Source: Flavobacteriales bacterium (GTDB lineage Bacteria; Bacteroidota; Bacteroidia; JANQJC01). From it: DNA of 51,202 nucleotides. Below are positions 8,857-16,687 of this stretch, piece by piece (the stretch's first letter is position 1; each line of letters starts with the position of its first letter). A program made the position numbers and the translations under genes. The DNA is taken from assembly GCA_028281825.1 (NCBI GenBank), contig JANQJC010000051.1:1-51202 (forward strand), written 5' to 3'. A model generated the notes under the pieces. That model did not search any database. It saw only the letters and a list, made by a program, of their open reading frames with translations, and was not told where the DNA came from.

Positions 8857-9384
8857 ATGGATACCTTTCTGGAGATTATTAAAATTGTTGTACCTGTATC
8901 TATCGTTTGTCTTACCTTCTACTTTCTTACCAAAGAATTTTTTGAAGGCGAAAGAGAGAAACGCAAATTAGAACAAAAGAAAGAATTGGAAAAAAGCCTG
9001 CTACCGCTTAAGCTACAGGCTTATGAGCGAGCCGTAATATTCCTTGAAAGAATATCTCCTGAAAACATGATACTGCGTGTTCATAAAGCAGGAATGAGTG
9101 CTAAACTTTTTCATTCAGAAATATCCAAATCAATTAGGACAGAATATGAGCACAATCTATCTCAGCAAATCTACATTTCAGATACTGCTTGGGAACTGGT
9201 AAAGAACGCAAAGGAGGAAATGCAGAAACTTTACAACCTTGCATCTAGCAAAATGGAAGAAACTGCCACGGGTATTGACCTGAGCCACATCATATTTCAA
9301 ATGGGTGCACAACTTGATAAAATGCCTAACCAAGTAGCAATAGACTATCTAAAAAAAGAGATAAAGAAAAGTTACGGCTTATAA
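8857..9384 (+). CDS. Single-pass membrane protein of unknown function
   Basis: A 175-residue protein with one N-terminal membrane helix (about residues 6-25, IIKIVVPVSIVCLTFYFLTK). A charged linker rich in Glu/Lys follows (residues 28-47), then a helical cytoplasmic domain containing LKLQAYERAVIFLERISPENMILRV. Relatives with this layout are common in Bacteroidota and are listed as a family of unknown function, possibly DUF7935 from memory. It is separate from rpsT because of the terminator between them, and it converges with the MeaB gene with one base between the stop codons. No catalytic motif is visible. Confidence 0.72.
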   Translation: MDTFLEIIKIVVPVSIVCLTFYFLTKEFFEGEREKRKLEQKKELEKSLLPLKLQAYERAVIFLERISPENMILRVHKAGMSAKLFHSEISKSIRTEYEHNLSQQIYISDTAWELVKNAKEEMQKLYNLASSKMEETATGIDLSHIIFQMGAQLDKMPNQVAIDYLKKEIKKSYGL

Positions 9385-9385
9385 C

Positions 9386-10357
9386 TTAAACAAGCTCCAG
9401 CATACACTTTGCCCCTTCAAACGAGCTCATCTTGCCTGAAGAAACTGCCGCTTTAACCCTTTCCAGTTCTTGAACTACTTGGGGTCTCGAGAAAAACTTT
9501 TGCTTCAGGCTGCTTTCAATTGTTTGAAGCATCCAATACAATTCTTGTTCTTTGCGTCTTTTATCAAAATATCCACTTTCAGAGGTTTTTTCTTTGAACT
9601 CCCTAACAATTTCCCAGATATCTTCTAACCCTTCGCCCGTCAATGAAGAGCAGGTTTTTACATAGGGTACCCACCCATTTTCATTTGGTGGAAACAAATG
9701 CAATGCATTTTTGTAGTCAGCCACTACCTTTTTAGCTATCGGCAAATTATCACCATCGGCTTTGTTAATCGCAATAATATCAGCTAATTCCATTATCCCT
9801 CGCTTGATACCCTGAAGCTCATCGCCAGCTCCCGCAAGCACCAAAAGCAAGAAAAAATCCACCATTTTACTCACTGCTGTCTCACTTTGCCCAACGCCAA
9901 CCGTTTCTACAAATATCACATCAAAACCAGCAGCTTCACATAATATGATGGCTTCTTTAGTTTTGCGAGCCACACCACCCAAAGTACCACCCGAAGGGGA
10001 AGGACGAATAAATGCGTTAGGCTCACTCGCCAGTTCATTCATTCTGGTTTTATCTCCAAGTATGCTCCCTCCTGAACGTTCACTGGTAGGGTCAACAGCT
10101 AAAACGGCAACCTTATGCCCCTCCTTTATCAACTTTATTCCCAAGGTATTTATAAAAGTACTTTTACCAACACCAGGAACACCAGTCACTCCTACCCTAA
10201 TCGAATTACCTGAATGAGGCAAACATAGTGTTAAAAGTCTGGCAGACTGGTCTTCATCGCCATCTAATGTACTTTCTATTAATGTAATAGCCTTAGCAAG
10301 CACAGACCTATCTCCGCCTATTATCGCCTTATGGTATTTATCCAAATTTTCCAGCAT
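9386..10357 (-). CDS. meaB: Methylmalonyl-CoA mutase-associated GTPase MeaB
   Basis: A 323-residue G3E-family GTPase that protects and loads coenzyme-B12-dependent acyl-CoA mutases. The motifs are clear: Walker A GVTGVPGVGKST, DPTSERSGGSILGDKTRM, FIRPSPSGGTLGGVARKT, the switch FVETVGVGQSE and base-recognition NKAD. The C-terminal dimerisation arm is present. I chose the ATG at 10357 (MLENLDKYHKAI) because it matches the usual beginning of the family; an ATG 39 bases upstream would add a non-conserved stretch. No mutase gene lies in the window, so its client is encoded elsewhere. The gene is alone on the minus strand between two plus-strand genes. Confidence 0.95.
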   Translation of the reverse strand: MLENLDKYHKAIIGGDRSVLAKAITLIESTLDGDEDQSARLLTLCLPHSGNSIRVGVTGVPGVGKSTFINTLGIKLIKEGHKVAVLAVDPTSERSGGSILGDKTRMNELASEPNAFIRPSPSGGTLGGVARKTKEAIILCEAAGFDVIFVETVGVGQSETAVSKMVDFFLLLVLAGAGDELQGIKRGIMELADIIAINKADGDNLPIAKKVVADYKNALHLFPPNENGWVPYVKTCSSLTGEGLEDIWEIVREFKEKTSESGYFDKRRKEQELYWMLQTIESSLKQKFFSRPQVVQELERVKAAVSSGKMSSFEGAKCMLELV

Positions 10358-10457
10358 AATGCAAATTAACTTATTTTCACACTTTATTCTCTCCAAGCCT
10401 TTAAACTTTTATCCACCATAGCAGTCAAACCTGCAAATCAATTAAAACTTAAATAGC

Positions 10458-10919
10458 ATGAAAAGGATAACTTTTTTAATAGTTGCCGTGATAGTGATTT
10501 CAGCAGCAGCTATTGCACAAGACAAAGGTGAGATGGATGGGAAAAAGAAAATGGAGATGGCTCAATATCACCCAAAGCAAGAAATGATACCAGACCTTAC
10601 AGACGAACAACGCGAAGCTATTAAAACGATAAGAACAAATGGCAGAAAGCAAACCTTACCTATTCATAACCAATTAGAAGAGAAAAAAGCCAAAATGAAG
10701 ACCTTGGCTACAGTTGACAGTCCAGATATGACCCAAATTGATGCCTTAATAGATGAAATGAGCGGTTTGCAAGCTGAATTAATGAAAACAAAATCAAGAC
10801 AGATACAGGAAATCAGAAGTCTACTGACGGATGAGCAACAACTCGCTTTTGATGCAAAAAAACATAAGATGAAAGAGAAATTTAGGCATCATCAACAACA
10901 CAAAGATTGTAAGTTTTAA
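10458..10919 (+). CDS. Spy/CpxP-like periplasmic protein
   Basis: A 153-residue exported helical protein. A signal peptide (MKRITFLIVAVIVISAAAIA) precedes a charged mature part rich in Met, Lys, Gln and His. Two LTxxQ-type motifs typical of the Spy/CpxP family are present: LTDEQREAIKTIR near residue 47 and LLTDEQQLAFDAKK near residue 122. The C-terminus is His-rich (RHHQQHKDCK). Family members are periplasmic chaperones or sensors of envelope and metal stress, and the His/Met content suggests metal contact, which is inference. It is a single-gene unit ending in a good terminator. Confidence 0.8.
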   Translation: MKRITFLIVAVIVISAAAIAQDKGEMDGKKKMEMAQYHPKQEMIPDLTDEQREAIKTIRTNGRKQTLPIHNQLEEKKAKMKTLATVDSPDMTQIDALIDEMSGLQAELMKTKSRQIQEIRSLLTDEQQLAFDAKKHKMKEKFRHHQQHKDCKF

Positions 10920-10943
10920 ATGATTTGGTGTTTAGTTTTGAAG

Positions 10944-10972
10944 AAGCCCTGTGTACAAAACAGGGCTTTTTT
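10944..10972 (+). terminator. Intrinsic terminator after the Spy-like gene
   Basis: Stem AAGCCCTG / CAGGGCTT (10944-10951, 10961-10968), nine-base loop, then a T-run to 10972. Confidence 0.9.
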
Positions 10973-11002
10973 ATTTATCATTGCTGAAAGAATTATCAGC
11001 TA

Positions 11003-12424
11003 ATGGCAGAAGAACAAGGTAAAGAACAGGAAGAAAAGGCGCCCGAGTCAGAAAACAGACAGGGCACTGAAGTAAACCAGGCTTTTACTACTATCCGAAA
11101 CTTTATATCCACTATTTTGTCCATTAGAGAAGGGACAGATATAGATGGCACTATTGCTGGTATTAAACGAGACATAGATTTTAAAGGTCCCAATGTTTGG
11201 ATTCTTATTTGTTCTATTTTCATTGCATCTATCGGGCTGAATGTAAATTCTACAGCGGCTATTATTGGCGCAATGCTTATCTCGCCATTAATGGGTCCAA
11301 TATTGGGTATTGGATTATCAGTTGGCACTAATGATTGGCAAACTTTAGTTCGCTCGCTAAAGAGCTTTGGGGTAGCTGTAGGTGTAAGTTTACTCACTTC
11401 TTTCATATACTTTTCTGTAACCCCGCTGGTTGACGTGCAAAGTGAGTTGTTGGCAAGAACCACACCCACTTTTTTAGATGCCCTTATAGCCATCTTTGGA
11501 GGCTTTGCTGGTATAATAGCTGGTTCCAGAAAAGAGAAAAGTAACGTAATACCTGGTGTTGCGATTGCTACTGCACTTATGCCACCGTTATGCACTGCGG
11601 GCTTTGGGCTTGCTACTGGCAATATAAAGTTCGTGCTTGGGGCATTCTATCTCTTTTTCCTCAATTCACTTTTCATTTCAATTTCCACCTTGGTTGTTGT
11701 TAGATATCTTCGTTTTCCATTGCGTGATTTTGTTGACCCCATTAAAGAGAAAAAGGCAAGGAGTTATATTATTCTATTTACCGTTATCATACTCGTGCCA
11801 AGTGGTTTCATCTTCTTCAATGTGATACAGGAGTCTATTTTCGCAAGAAAAGCCAATCAATTTATCACTGAAAACATTCAATTTGAGGGAACGGAAATAT
11901 TTAGCCAAAAAATAGAGTACAATGATACCTTGTCCAAAATTGATTTGTTTGTAATGGGAGAGCCAATCCCCTTGGAGATAGAAGAAGATTTAAACAGAAG
12001 ATTAGCAAATTATGACTTGAAGAAAACTGTACTTAGGATTCATCAGGCTAATGACCCCGAACACGGCAATCTGATGGGTAATTCTGCTTTTATGGAGCAA
12101 CTATACATAAAGACTGAAGAACAATTAAGGGACAAAGATCAGGAAATACAGGACTTGAAACGTGAAATATCAAACCTAAAACTCAGTGTACCTTTTGACA
12201 GTTTGAAAAAAGAAGTTGGAATTAATTACGATAATCTGGAAAGGATATCATATGCCAATGCTTTTGAAAGTGACTTTAAGAAGCCTACTGATACCATTCC
12301 CCTATTCTTAGTGAGATGGGATGAGAAACTATCTAAGGCAAAACGCAAGCGAGAAGAAGAAAAGCTAGAAGCTTGGCTGAAAGTGAGACTTAACCTTGAT
12401 ACGCTCAAGATAATCAACTACTGA
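11003..12424 (+). CDS. DUF389 membrane protein
   Basis: A 473-residue integral membrane protein of the DUF389 family. After a charged cytoplasmic N-terminus (about 55 residues) come five to six helices. They include the family-typical GLNVNSTAAIIGAMLISPLMGPI segment (in pieces: GLNVNSTAAIIGAML and ISPLMGPILGIG) and a GVAIATALMPPLCTAGFG block near residue 190. The C-terminal ~200 residues are extramembrane, with a coiled coil around residues 370-395 (EEQLRDKDQEIQDLKREI). The function of the family is not established; small-molecule transport is often supposed. The 3' end overlaps the end of the convergent DUF3137 gene by 11 bases, so the two mRNAs are complementary at their tails. Confidence 0.9.
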   Translation: MAEEQGKEQEEKAPESENRQGTEVNQAFTTIRNFISTILSIREGTDIDGTIAGIKRDIDFKGPNVWILICSIFIASIGLNVNSTAAIIGAMLISPLMGPILGIGLSVGTNDWQTLVRSLKSFGVAVGVSLLTSFIYFSVTPLVDVQSELLARTTPTFLDALIAIFGGFAGIIAGSRKEKSNVIPGVAIATALMPPLCTAGFGLATGNIKFVLGAFYLFFLNSLFISISTLVVVRYLRFPLRDFVDPIKEKKARSYIILFTVIILVPSGFIFFNVIQESIFARKANQFITENIQFEGTEIFSQKIEYNDTLSKIDLFVMGEPIPLEIEEDLNRRLANYDLKKTVLRIHQANDPEHGNLMGNSAFMEQLYIKTEEQLRDKDQEIQDLKREISNLKLSVPFDSLKKEVGINYDNLERISYANAFESDFKKPTDTIPLFLVRWDEKLSKAKRKREEEKLEAWLKVRLNLDTLKIINY

Positions 12425-13604
12425 AGCAATCCTTAAGAGATAAGGGCACATTTACCAAATCTTCGATTTGAATCAAATGTTCCTCTAGTTTTTGATAATC
12501 ATCAAAATTACCACCTCCAGGCCATAAGTAGTCTTTTTCCATTGGTATTGTGACGTAAACATTATCTTCGGCATAGGAAAGGGAAACATCGCTATTGAAT
12601 TTACCTTTTATCGTTTCAAGCTTATCCAATAATTCAGGGCCAAATATTTTTTTAGCTTCATCAGGGTGAGTGGAATATACATTTGTATTCTCGTTAATCC
12701 CTACTTGGCTATATGTGATGTCAGTTCGAGTGAGTAAACTGTTCAAGACATCAACCATTCCTTCACCTACTTCGTTCTTAAGCTCTTCTGATGGAATAAG
12801 GCCTTGGCCGTCAAAATGACCTTTAGTTTCAAATCGATAAAAAAGCCCTTTGTATCTGGGGATTATTCTAATTCTATTTCCAACTTTTTTATGGTGAGAC
12901 ACATCCAGCTGACAAAGCTCAAAACGCAAATCATCACTTCGGCCAACAAACTTATCACTTGAACCATAATGAGCAATCTCTCCACAAGGGTATAGCTTGC
13001 TCTTCACAAAACTAGAGGACGGTATTCTATCAACAGTATTATACTCCAAGTTAAGCTCCAATAACGGTAATAGCTTGGTTATTACTAAGGATTTATATTG
13101 GTTCTTGAATTTCTCCTGATATTTGTTAAATGCGAAATATGGAAGTACCAGCACTACTGCTGTACTAATCAATATGCCCATCCTGGTCATCAGTTGATTG
13201 TTCAATTCACTACCCAGATAATTATTACCAATGTACCACGCAATTAAGAATATGATAATGGCAAAAAGAAGCGAAAGAAAGAATGTCAAAAGCTTACTAT
13301 TCCTTAAAATTTCCACTCTTAACGATACATAGTTGGAAAGCCTTTCCCAACATATACCCCAGATACCAATATAGGTAACTGCATACATCATTTTTACTTG
13401 GGTCTCTCTATCATAAGCAATGCCTAAATCTATGTCAGGAATAAAACCCAGGATAAGGCTAAAAACTATAGAAGTAGCTAGTATTAAATATAGTGTTGTA
13501 TAAAACCATGAAAAAGGAACCAACCACTTTAACAGGTTCAATCTTTTTAACGGCTTTTTTAACTCACGTTGGTAGATACGTTCAAGACCTTGAAGTGCTG
13601 GCAT
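12414..13604 (-). CDS. DUF3137 membrane protein
   Basis: A 396-residue protein with two pairs of membrane helices (about residues 27-55, 70-85, 105-130 and 145-160 from the chosen start), followed by a soluble C-terminal half. That half carries the DUF3137 signature YKGLFYRFETKGHFDGQGL and a closing VSLSYAEDNVYVTIP block. I chose the ATG at 13604 (MPALQGLERIYQREL) because the alternative 60 bases upstream adds an unconserved segment that would reach into the ndk terminator. Function is unknown; in other genomes the family accompanies LemA proteins, but no LemA gene is seen here. It shares an 11-base convergent overlap with the DUF389 gene. Confidence 0.85.
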   Translation of the reverse strand: MPALQGLERIYQRELKKPLKRLNLLKWLVPFSWFYTTLYLILATSIVFSLILGFIPDIDLGIAYDRETQVKMMYAVTYIGIWGICWERLSNYVSLRVEILRNSKLLTFFLSLLFAIIIFLIAWYIGNNYLGSELNNQLMTRMGILISTAVVLVLPYFAFNKYQEKFKNQYKSLVITKLLPLLELNLEYNTVDRIPSSSFVKSKLYPCGEIAHYGSSDKFVGRSDDLRFELCQLDVSHHKKVGNRIRIIPRYKGLFYRFETKGHFDGQGLIPSEELKNEVGEGMVDVLNSLLTRTDITYSQVGINENTNVYSTHPDEAKKIFGPELLDKLETIKGKFNSDVSLSYAEDNVYVTIPMEKDYLWPGGGNFDDYQKLEEHLIQIEDLVNVPLSLKDCFSS

Positions 13605-13653
13605 GAATGATGATTTGTGTAAAAATAGAAAAAGGAATCTTCTAAATTTCAAC

Positions 13654-13688
13654 AAAAAAGCCACCTACTCAGTGAGTAGGTGGCTTTT
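13654..13688 (-). terminator. Intrinsic terminator of ndk (symmetrical)
   Basis: A 15-base-pair perfect stem: 13656-13670 pairs with 13674-13688 around a three-base loop (AGT). On the minus strand it ends in a T-run, so it stops ndk transcription before the DUF3137 gene. It also has T-residues on the plus side. Confidence 0.93.
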
Positions 13689-13709
13689 AATAAACTTCAC
13701 CGTTAGTCC

Positions 13710-14129
13710 TTAGAACCTCTCCAATTGAGAGAAAAAGAAACTACCTTCAATTTCTGCATTCTCATCGCTATCAGAGCCGTGAACAGCATTGGCAGCAATT
13801 GATTTTGCATATATCTTACGAATTGTTCCTTCCTCAGCCTCTTCAGGATTGGTAGCACCAATCAGCTTCCTAAAGTCTTCAACAGCGTTATCTTTCTCCA
13901 AGATAGCCGCAACAATTGGGCCGCCTGACATGTACTCAACCAATTCGCCATAGAAAGGTCTTTCTTTATGCACTGCATAAAAAGCTCCTGCGGCTTCTTT
14001 GGTTAGGCGAGTAAATTTCATCGCCTTAATACGAAAACCCGCTTCATTAATCATTTTCAAAATACCACCGATGTAGTTATTTTCAACTGCATCTGGTTTA
14101 ATCATTGTAAAAGTTCTGTTACCTGACAT
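13710..14129 (-). CDS. ndk: Nucleoside diphosphate kinase
   Basis: A 139-residue enzyme that equalises nucleoside triphosphate pools by passing the gamma-phosphate of ATP to other NDPs through a phosphohistidine. The start [18 protein letters not shown] and the active-site block [15 protein letters not shown] with His117 are diagnostic, and the length is normal. It is a single-gene unit with a near-consensus -7 box upstream (TATTTTCG on this strand at 14162-14155) and a strong terminator downstream. Confidence 0.98.
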   Translation of the reverse strand: MSGNRTFTMIKPDAVENNYIGGILKMINEAGFRIKAMKFTRLTKEAAGAFYAVHKERPFYGELVEYMSGGPIVAAILEKDNAVEDFRKLIGATNPEEAEEGTIRKIYAKSIAANAVHGSDSDENAEIEGSFFFSQLERF

Positions 14130-14154
14130 TATTTTCCTTTATTTTTTACGGACG

Positions 14155-14162
14155 CGAAAATA
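14155..14162 (-). promoter_or_regulatory. Probable -7 box of ndk
   Basis: TATTTTCG on the minus strand matches TAnnTTTG at five of six fixed positions. The spacing to the ndk ATG is 25 bases. Confidence 0.35.
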
Positions 14163-14187
14163 GAAAAAATCTTTCGGTGGAATAGAT

Positions 14188-14195
14188 TAACTTTG
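14188..14195 (+). promoter_or_regulatory. -7 box for the DHH phosphoesterase-FKBP operon
   Basis: TAACTTTG, exact for TAnnTTTG. It predicts a start near 14202 and about a 20-base leader to the TTG start at 14222, which supports that unusual start codon. Confidence 0.55.
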
Positions 14196-14221
14196 TATTC
14201 CCTTCTAAAAAAAGACCTGAT

Positions 14222-15238
14222 TTGATAAGGAAAATTGAGCCTGAACTGAGAGAACTGCTAAAAGCACCGAAGAAAATCGTTATCACAACGCACAAAAATC
14301 CTGATGGCGATGCTATAGGCTCCTCACTTGGATTAAGTAATTGGTTGAAAAAATATGGACATGATGTAACTGTTGTTACGCCTAACCCCTACCCTGAGTT
14401 TTTGCAATGGATGAGTGGCAATGAGAATGTGCTAAAGTTTACCCAGAACCAAGATGAAGCAGCAAAACAAATTGAAAAGGCTGAGTTGATTTTTTGCCTT
14501 GACTTTAATACGCTCAGCCGCATTGCAGAACTTGGTGCTCTGGTAGAACAGGCAAATGCTTATCGGGTACTTATAGACCATCATCCACAACCGGACGACT
14601 TTTCAAATAGTATATATTGGGATACTTCTGCAAGCTCAACCGCCGAGCTTATTTATGACTTCATTGAAGAAATGGGAGGGTTTGATAAGTTGGATGTGGA
14701 TGCCGCTGAATGCATTTACAGCGGTATTTTGACTGATTCTGGCTCTTTTCGGTTTTCCAGCACCAGTTCAAGGACTCATCATATCGCAGCTGCATTAATC
14801 GACATAGGTATTGACCATACTGCAATATTTGACCGAATTAACAGTTCATCATCTGAAAACAGATTGAAACTACTAGGATATGCCCTTTATGAAAAAATGA
14901 AAGTTTTTCCAGGGATTGGCGCAGCTTATATTGCCTTATCACAGGAGGAGTTGAAACGTTTTAATTTCCAAAAAGGTGATACAGAAGGTATAGTAAACTA
15001 TCCTCTATCAATTGGAAAAGTTAAGTTCTCCATACTTATTACAGAACAAGACAATGAAGTAAAACTATCATTTCGTTCCGTTGGTTCTTACTCCGTTAAT
15101 AAATTCGCCAGGGCTTATTTTAATGGAGGCGGGCACGAAAATGCCGCTGGTGGGCGTTCTGATGTTTCACTTGAAGAAACCATTGAAAAACTGGAGGCAC
15201 TGATAATAGAGAATAAACAAGCTATTAAAAATGGTTGA
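14222..15238 (+). CDS. DHH/DHHA1 phosphoesterase, NrnA-like
   Basis: A 338-residue phosphoesterase of the NrnA type, which degrades short oligoribonucleotides and/or 3'-phosphoadenosine 5'-phosphate. The DHH domain shows THKNPDGDAIGSSLG (metal-binding Asp residues near 28-30), FCLDFNTLSR and the DHH motif LIDHHPQP. The C-terminal DHHA1 domain has SFRSVGSYSVNKFA and the nucleic-acid-binding GGGHENAAGG. The start is taken as TTG at 14222: no ATG occurs before the conserved N-terminus, an in-frame stop lies at 14183, and a perfect -7 box sits 27 bases upstream. The stop overlaps the downstream FKBP gene by eight bases, so the three genes form one operon. Confidence 0.92.
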   Translation: MIRKIEPELRELLKAPKKIVITTHKNPDGDAIGSSLGLSNWLKKYGHDVTVVTPNPYPEFLQWMSGNENVLKFTQNQDEAAKQIEKAELIFCLDFNTLSRIAELGALVEQANAYRVLIDHHPQPDDFSNSIYWDTSASSTAELIYDFIEEMGGFDKLDVDAAECIYSGILTDSGSFRFSSTSSRTHHIAAALIDIGIDHTAIFDRINSSSSENRLKLLGYALYEKMKVFPGIGAAYIALSQEELKRFNFQKGDTEGIVNYPLSIGKVKFSILITEQDNEVKLSFRSVGSYSVNKFARAYFNGGGHENAAGGRSDVSLEETIEKLEALIIENKQAIKNG

Positions 15239-15794
15239 TTTGAAAAAAAAAGGTTATCGGTCATTATCAGCCATAGTAATGTTGCTGCCTATACTTGGGT
15301 TACTTTCTTGCTGCAAGCATCATGATAATAATACAAGTTCGCAAACCACGAACCCTAATCAATATAAAGAAGACATGGTGCGAGTGAACAAATTACTGAA
15401 TGAGCAAGAAAGACAAGACATTGATAATTATATCGAACGCCATCAACTGGATATGCAATCAACTGGAACCGGATTGCGATATATGATAAACCATAGCGGC
15501 TCAGGACCATTAGCCGTAGCTGAAAAAGTGGCCGTAATTAATTACACTGTTTCATTACTTGATGGTAGGCAAGTATACTCATCAGATGAGTTGGGGCAGA
15601 AAAAATTCTTAATTGGTAAAGGTGGTGTTGAAGCTGGCCTTGAAGAAGGAATTTTGCTCATGAGAGTGGGAGATAAAGCCAAATTCATATTACCTTCGCA
15701 CCTGGCATATGGTTTGGCTGGTGATGATAATAAAATACCATCTCGGGCTCCGCTATTATACGCTGTTGAACTTGTTGAATTGAAAAGCCAATGA
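15231..15794 (+). CDS. gldI: GldI-like FKBP-type peptidyl-prolyl isomerase lipoprotein
   Basis: A 187-residue FKBP-type prolyl isomerase anchored as a lipoprotein. The N-terminal hydrophobic segment ends in LGLLSC with the lipidated Cys at 27. A helical linker follows, then the FKBP domain from about residue 80, with the family-typical GLEEGILLMRVGDKAKFILP and the flap SHLAYGLAGDDNKIPSRAPLLY. This extended FKBP layout resembles GldI, the gliding-motility-associated isomerase that helps fold outer-membrane or secretion components in Bacteroidota. No other gld gene is near, so the name is a likely match and not proven. It overlaps its upstream neighbour by eight bases and its downstream neighbour by four. 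Confidence 0.75.
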   Translation: MVDLKKKGYRSLSAIVMLLPILGLLSCCKHHDNNTSSQTTNPNQYKEDMVRVNKLLNEQERQDIDNYIERHQLDMQSTGTGLRYMINHSGSGPLAVAEKVAVINYTVSLLDGRQVYSSDELGQKKFLIGKGGVEAGLEEGILLMRVGDKAKFILPSHLAYGLAGDDNKIPSRAPLLYAVELVELKSQ

Positions 15795-16240
15795 AACATT
15801 TTACCCTAATTATTGCCATCACAACTTTACTAGTAGCTTCCTGTGGCAGCACAAAAAACCAAACAACAACCAAAATTGAAAATAAGGTGGAACTAAACAA
15901 GACATACACTACGGATTCTGGATTGCAGTATGAATACACAAAGCTTGGTGAGGGACGTAAACCACAGGCGGGCGATAAGGTTCATGTACATTATATAGGC
16001 AAACTAACTGACGGTACCAAATTCGATAGCTCTAGAGATCGAGGACAACCTTTTGCCTTTACACTAGGGCGCGGACAAGTTATTGCAGGATGGGATGAAG
16101 GAATTGCGCTTTTAGGAGAGGGCGATCAAGCAACGCTTACAGTGCCTCCAGCTTTGGGCTATGGAAGTCAAGATTTAGGAATAATACCACCAAATAGCAC
16201 GTTAATATTTGAAGTAGAATTGATTGAAATTGGCAATTAA
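15791..16240 (+). CDS. FKBP-type peptidyl-prolyl isomerase lipoprotein
   Basis: A 149-residue lipoprotein prolyl isomerase. The signal sequence ends in VASC with the lipidated Cys at 18, followed by a Thr/Asn-rich tether. The canonical FKBP domain covers residues 37-149: GDKVHVHYIGKLTDGTKFDSS, the active-site strand PFAFTLGRGQVIAGWDEG (Trp included) and GYGSQDLGIIPPNSTLIFEV. All common aromatic active-site residues are present, so it should be an active isomerase, presumably in the periplasm. Its ATG overlaps the stop of the GldI-like gene (ATGA), which makes two different envelope foldases translationally coupled. Confidence 0.93.
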   Translation: MKHFTLIIAITTLLVASCGSTKNQTTTKIENKVELNKTYTTDSGLQYEYTKLGEGRKPQAGDKVHVHYIGKLTDGTKFDSSRDRGQPFAFTLGRGQVIAGWDEGIALLGEGDQATLTVPPALGYGSQDLGIIPPNSTLIFEVELIEIGN

Positions 16241-16252
16241 CTAAACGAAAAA

Positions 16253-16274
16253 ATAAGTAGACTTATCTTTTTTT
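16253..16274 (+). terminator. Weak intrinsic terminator of the FKBP operon
   Basis: Stem ATAAG / CTTAT around loop TAGA, followed by C and a seven-base T-run. The stem is short and AT-rich, but the T-run is good. Confidence 0.5.
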
Positions 16275-16300
16275 AATCAATGATTTATCGAAAAGCTTCT

Positions 16301-16308
16301 TATATTAG
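16301..16308 (+). promoter_or_regulatory. Probable -7 box of the mini-protein gene
   Basis: TATATTAG differs from TAnnTTTG at one fixed position. It lies 18 bases before the ATG at 16327. Confidence 0.35.
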
Positions 16309-16326
16309 CAACACTGAATCAGAATT

Positions 16327-16527
16327 ATGAAGAAATTAATCGTAGTTTTTTTCTTACTACTGGTAGGTGTGCAAAATAGTTTAGCACAAGCGCCACCCCC
16401 TAGTGGTGGCTCAACTGTTGGTGCGCCAATTGATGACCATATCTGGTTCCTTTCAATCATTACTATTTTATATGGCACCTATTCCATATACAAGAATAGA
16501 AAGCAACTAATACTAAAGAAGGCATAG
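16327..16527 (+). CDS. Small exported protein with a PID-CTERM-like sorting tail
   Basis: A 66-residue protein: signal peptide MKKLIVVFFLLLVGVQNSLAQ, a short Pro/Gly-rich mature segment (APPPSGGSTVG), then APID followed by a hydrophobic helix (about residues 41-56) and a basic end (KNRKQLILKKA). Only about a dozen residues separate cleavage site and tail. A P-I-D motif followed by a helix and basic residues resembles the short PID-CTERM type of sorting tail known in Bacteroidota; this identification is from memory of the pattern. Its role is unknown. It has its own probable -7 box and a clear terminator, so it is a real independent transcript. Confidence 0.65.
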   Translation: MKKLIVVFFLLLVGVQNSLAQAPPPSGGSTVGAPIDDHIWFLSIITILYGTYSIYKNRKQLILKKA

Positions 16528-16547
16528 GAGAAATACTCAACCTGAGG

Positions 16548-16574
16548 AGCCTCTTACTTTGTAAGGGGCTTTTT
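16548..16574 (+). terminator. Intrinsic terminator after the mini-protein gene
   Basis: Stem AGCCTCTTAC / GTAAGGGGCT (16548-16557, 16561-16570) with one G-T pair and a three-base loop, followed by a T-run. Confidence 0.88.
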
Positions 16575-16687
16575 CATTGGTTGAAAAAATGCAACTGTTT
16601 GTTGAAGCCTCTTGACAACAAGGTATTTATGAATTAAATTTAAAGTGTTGTTTACAGTATCTCTGTTAATCATTCAATTTACTGCCC

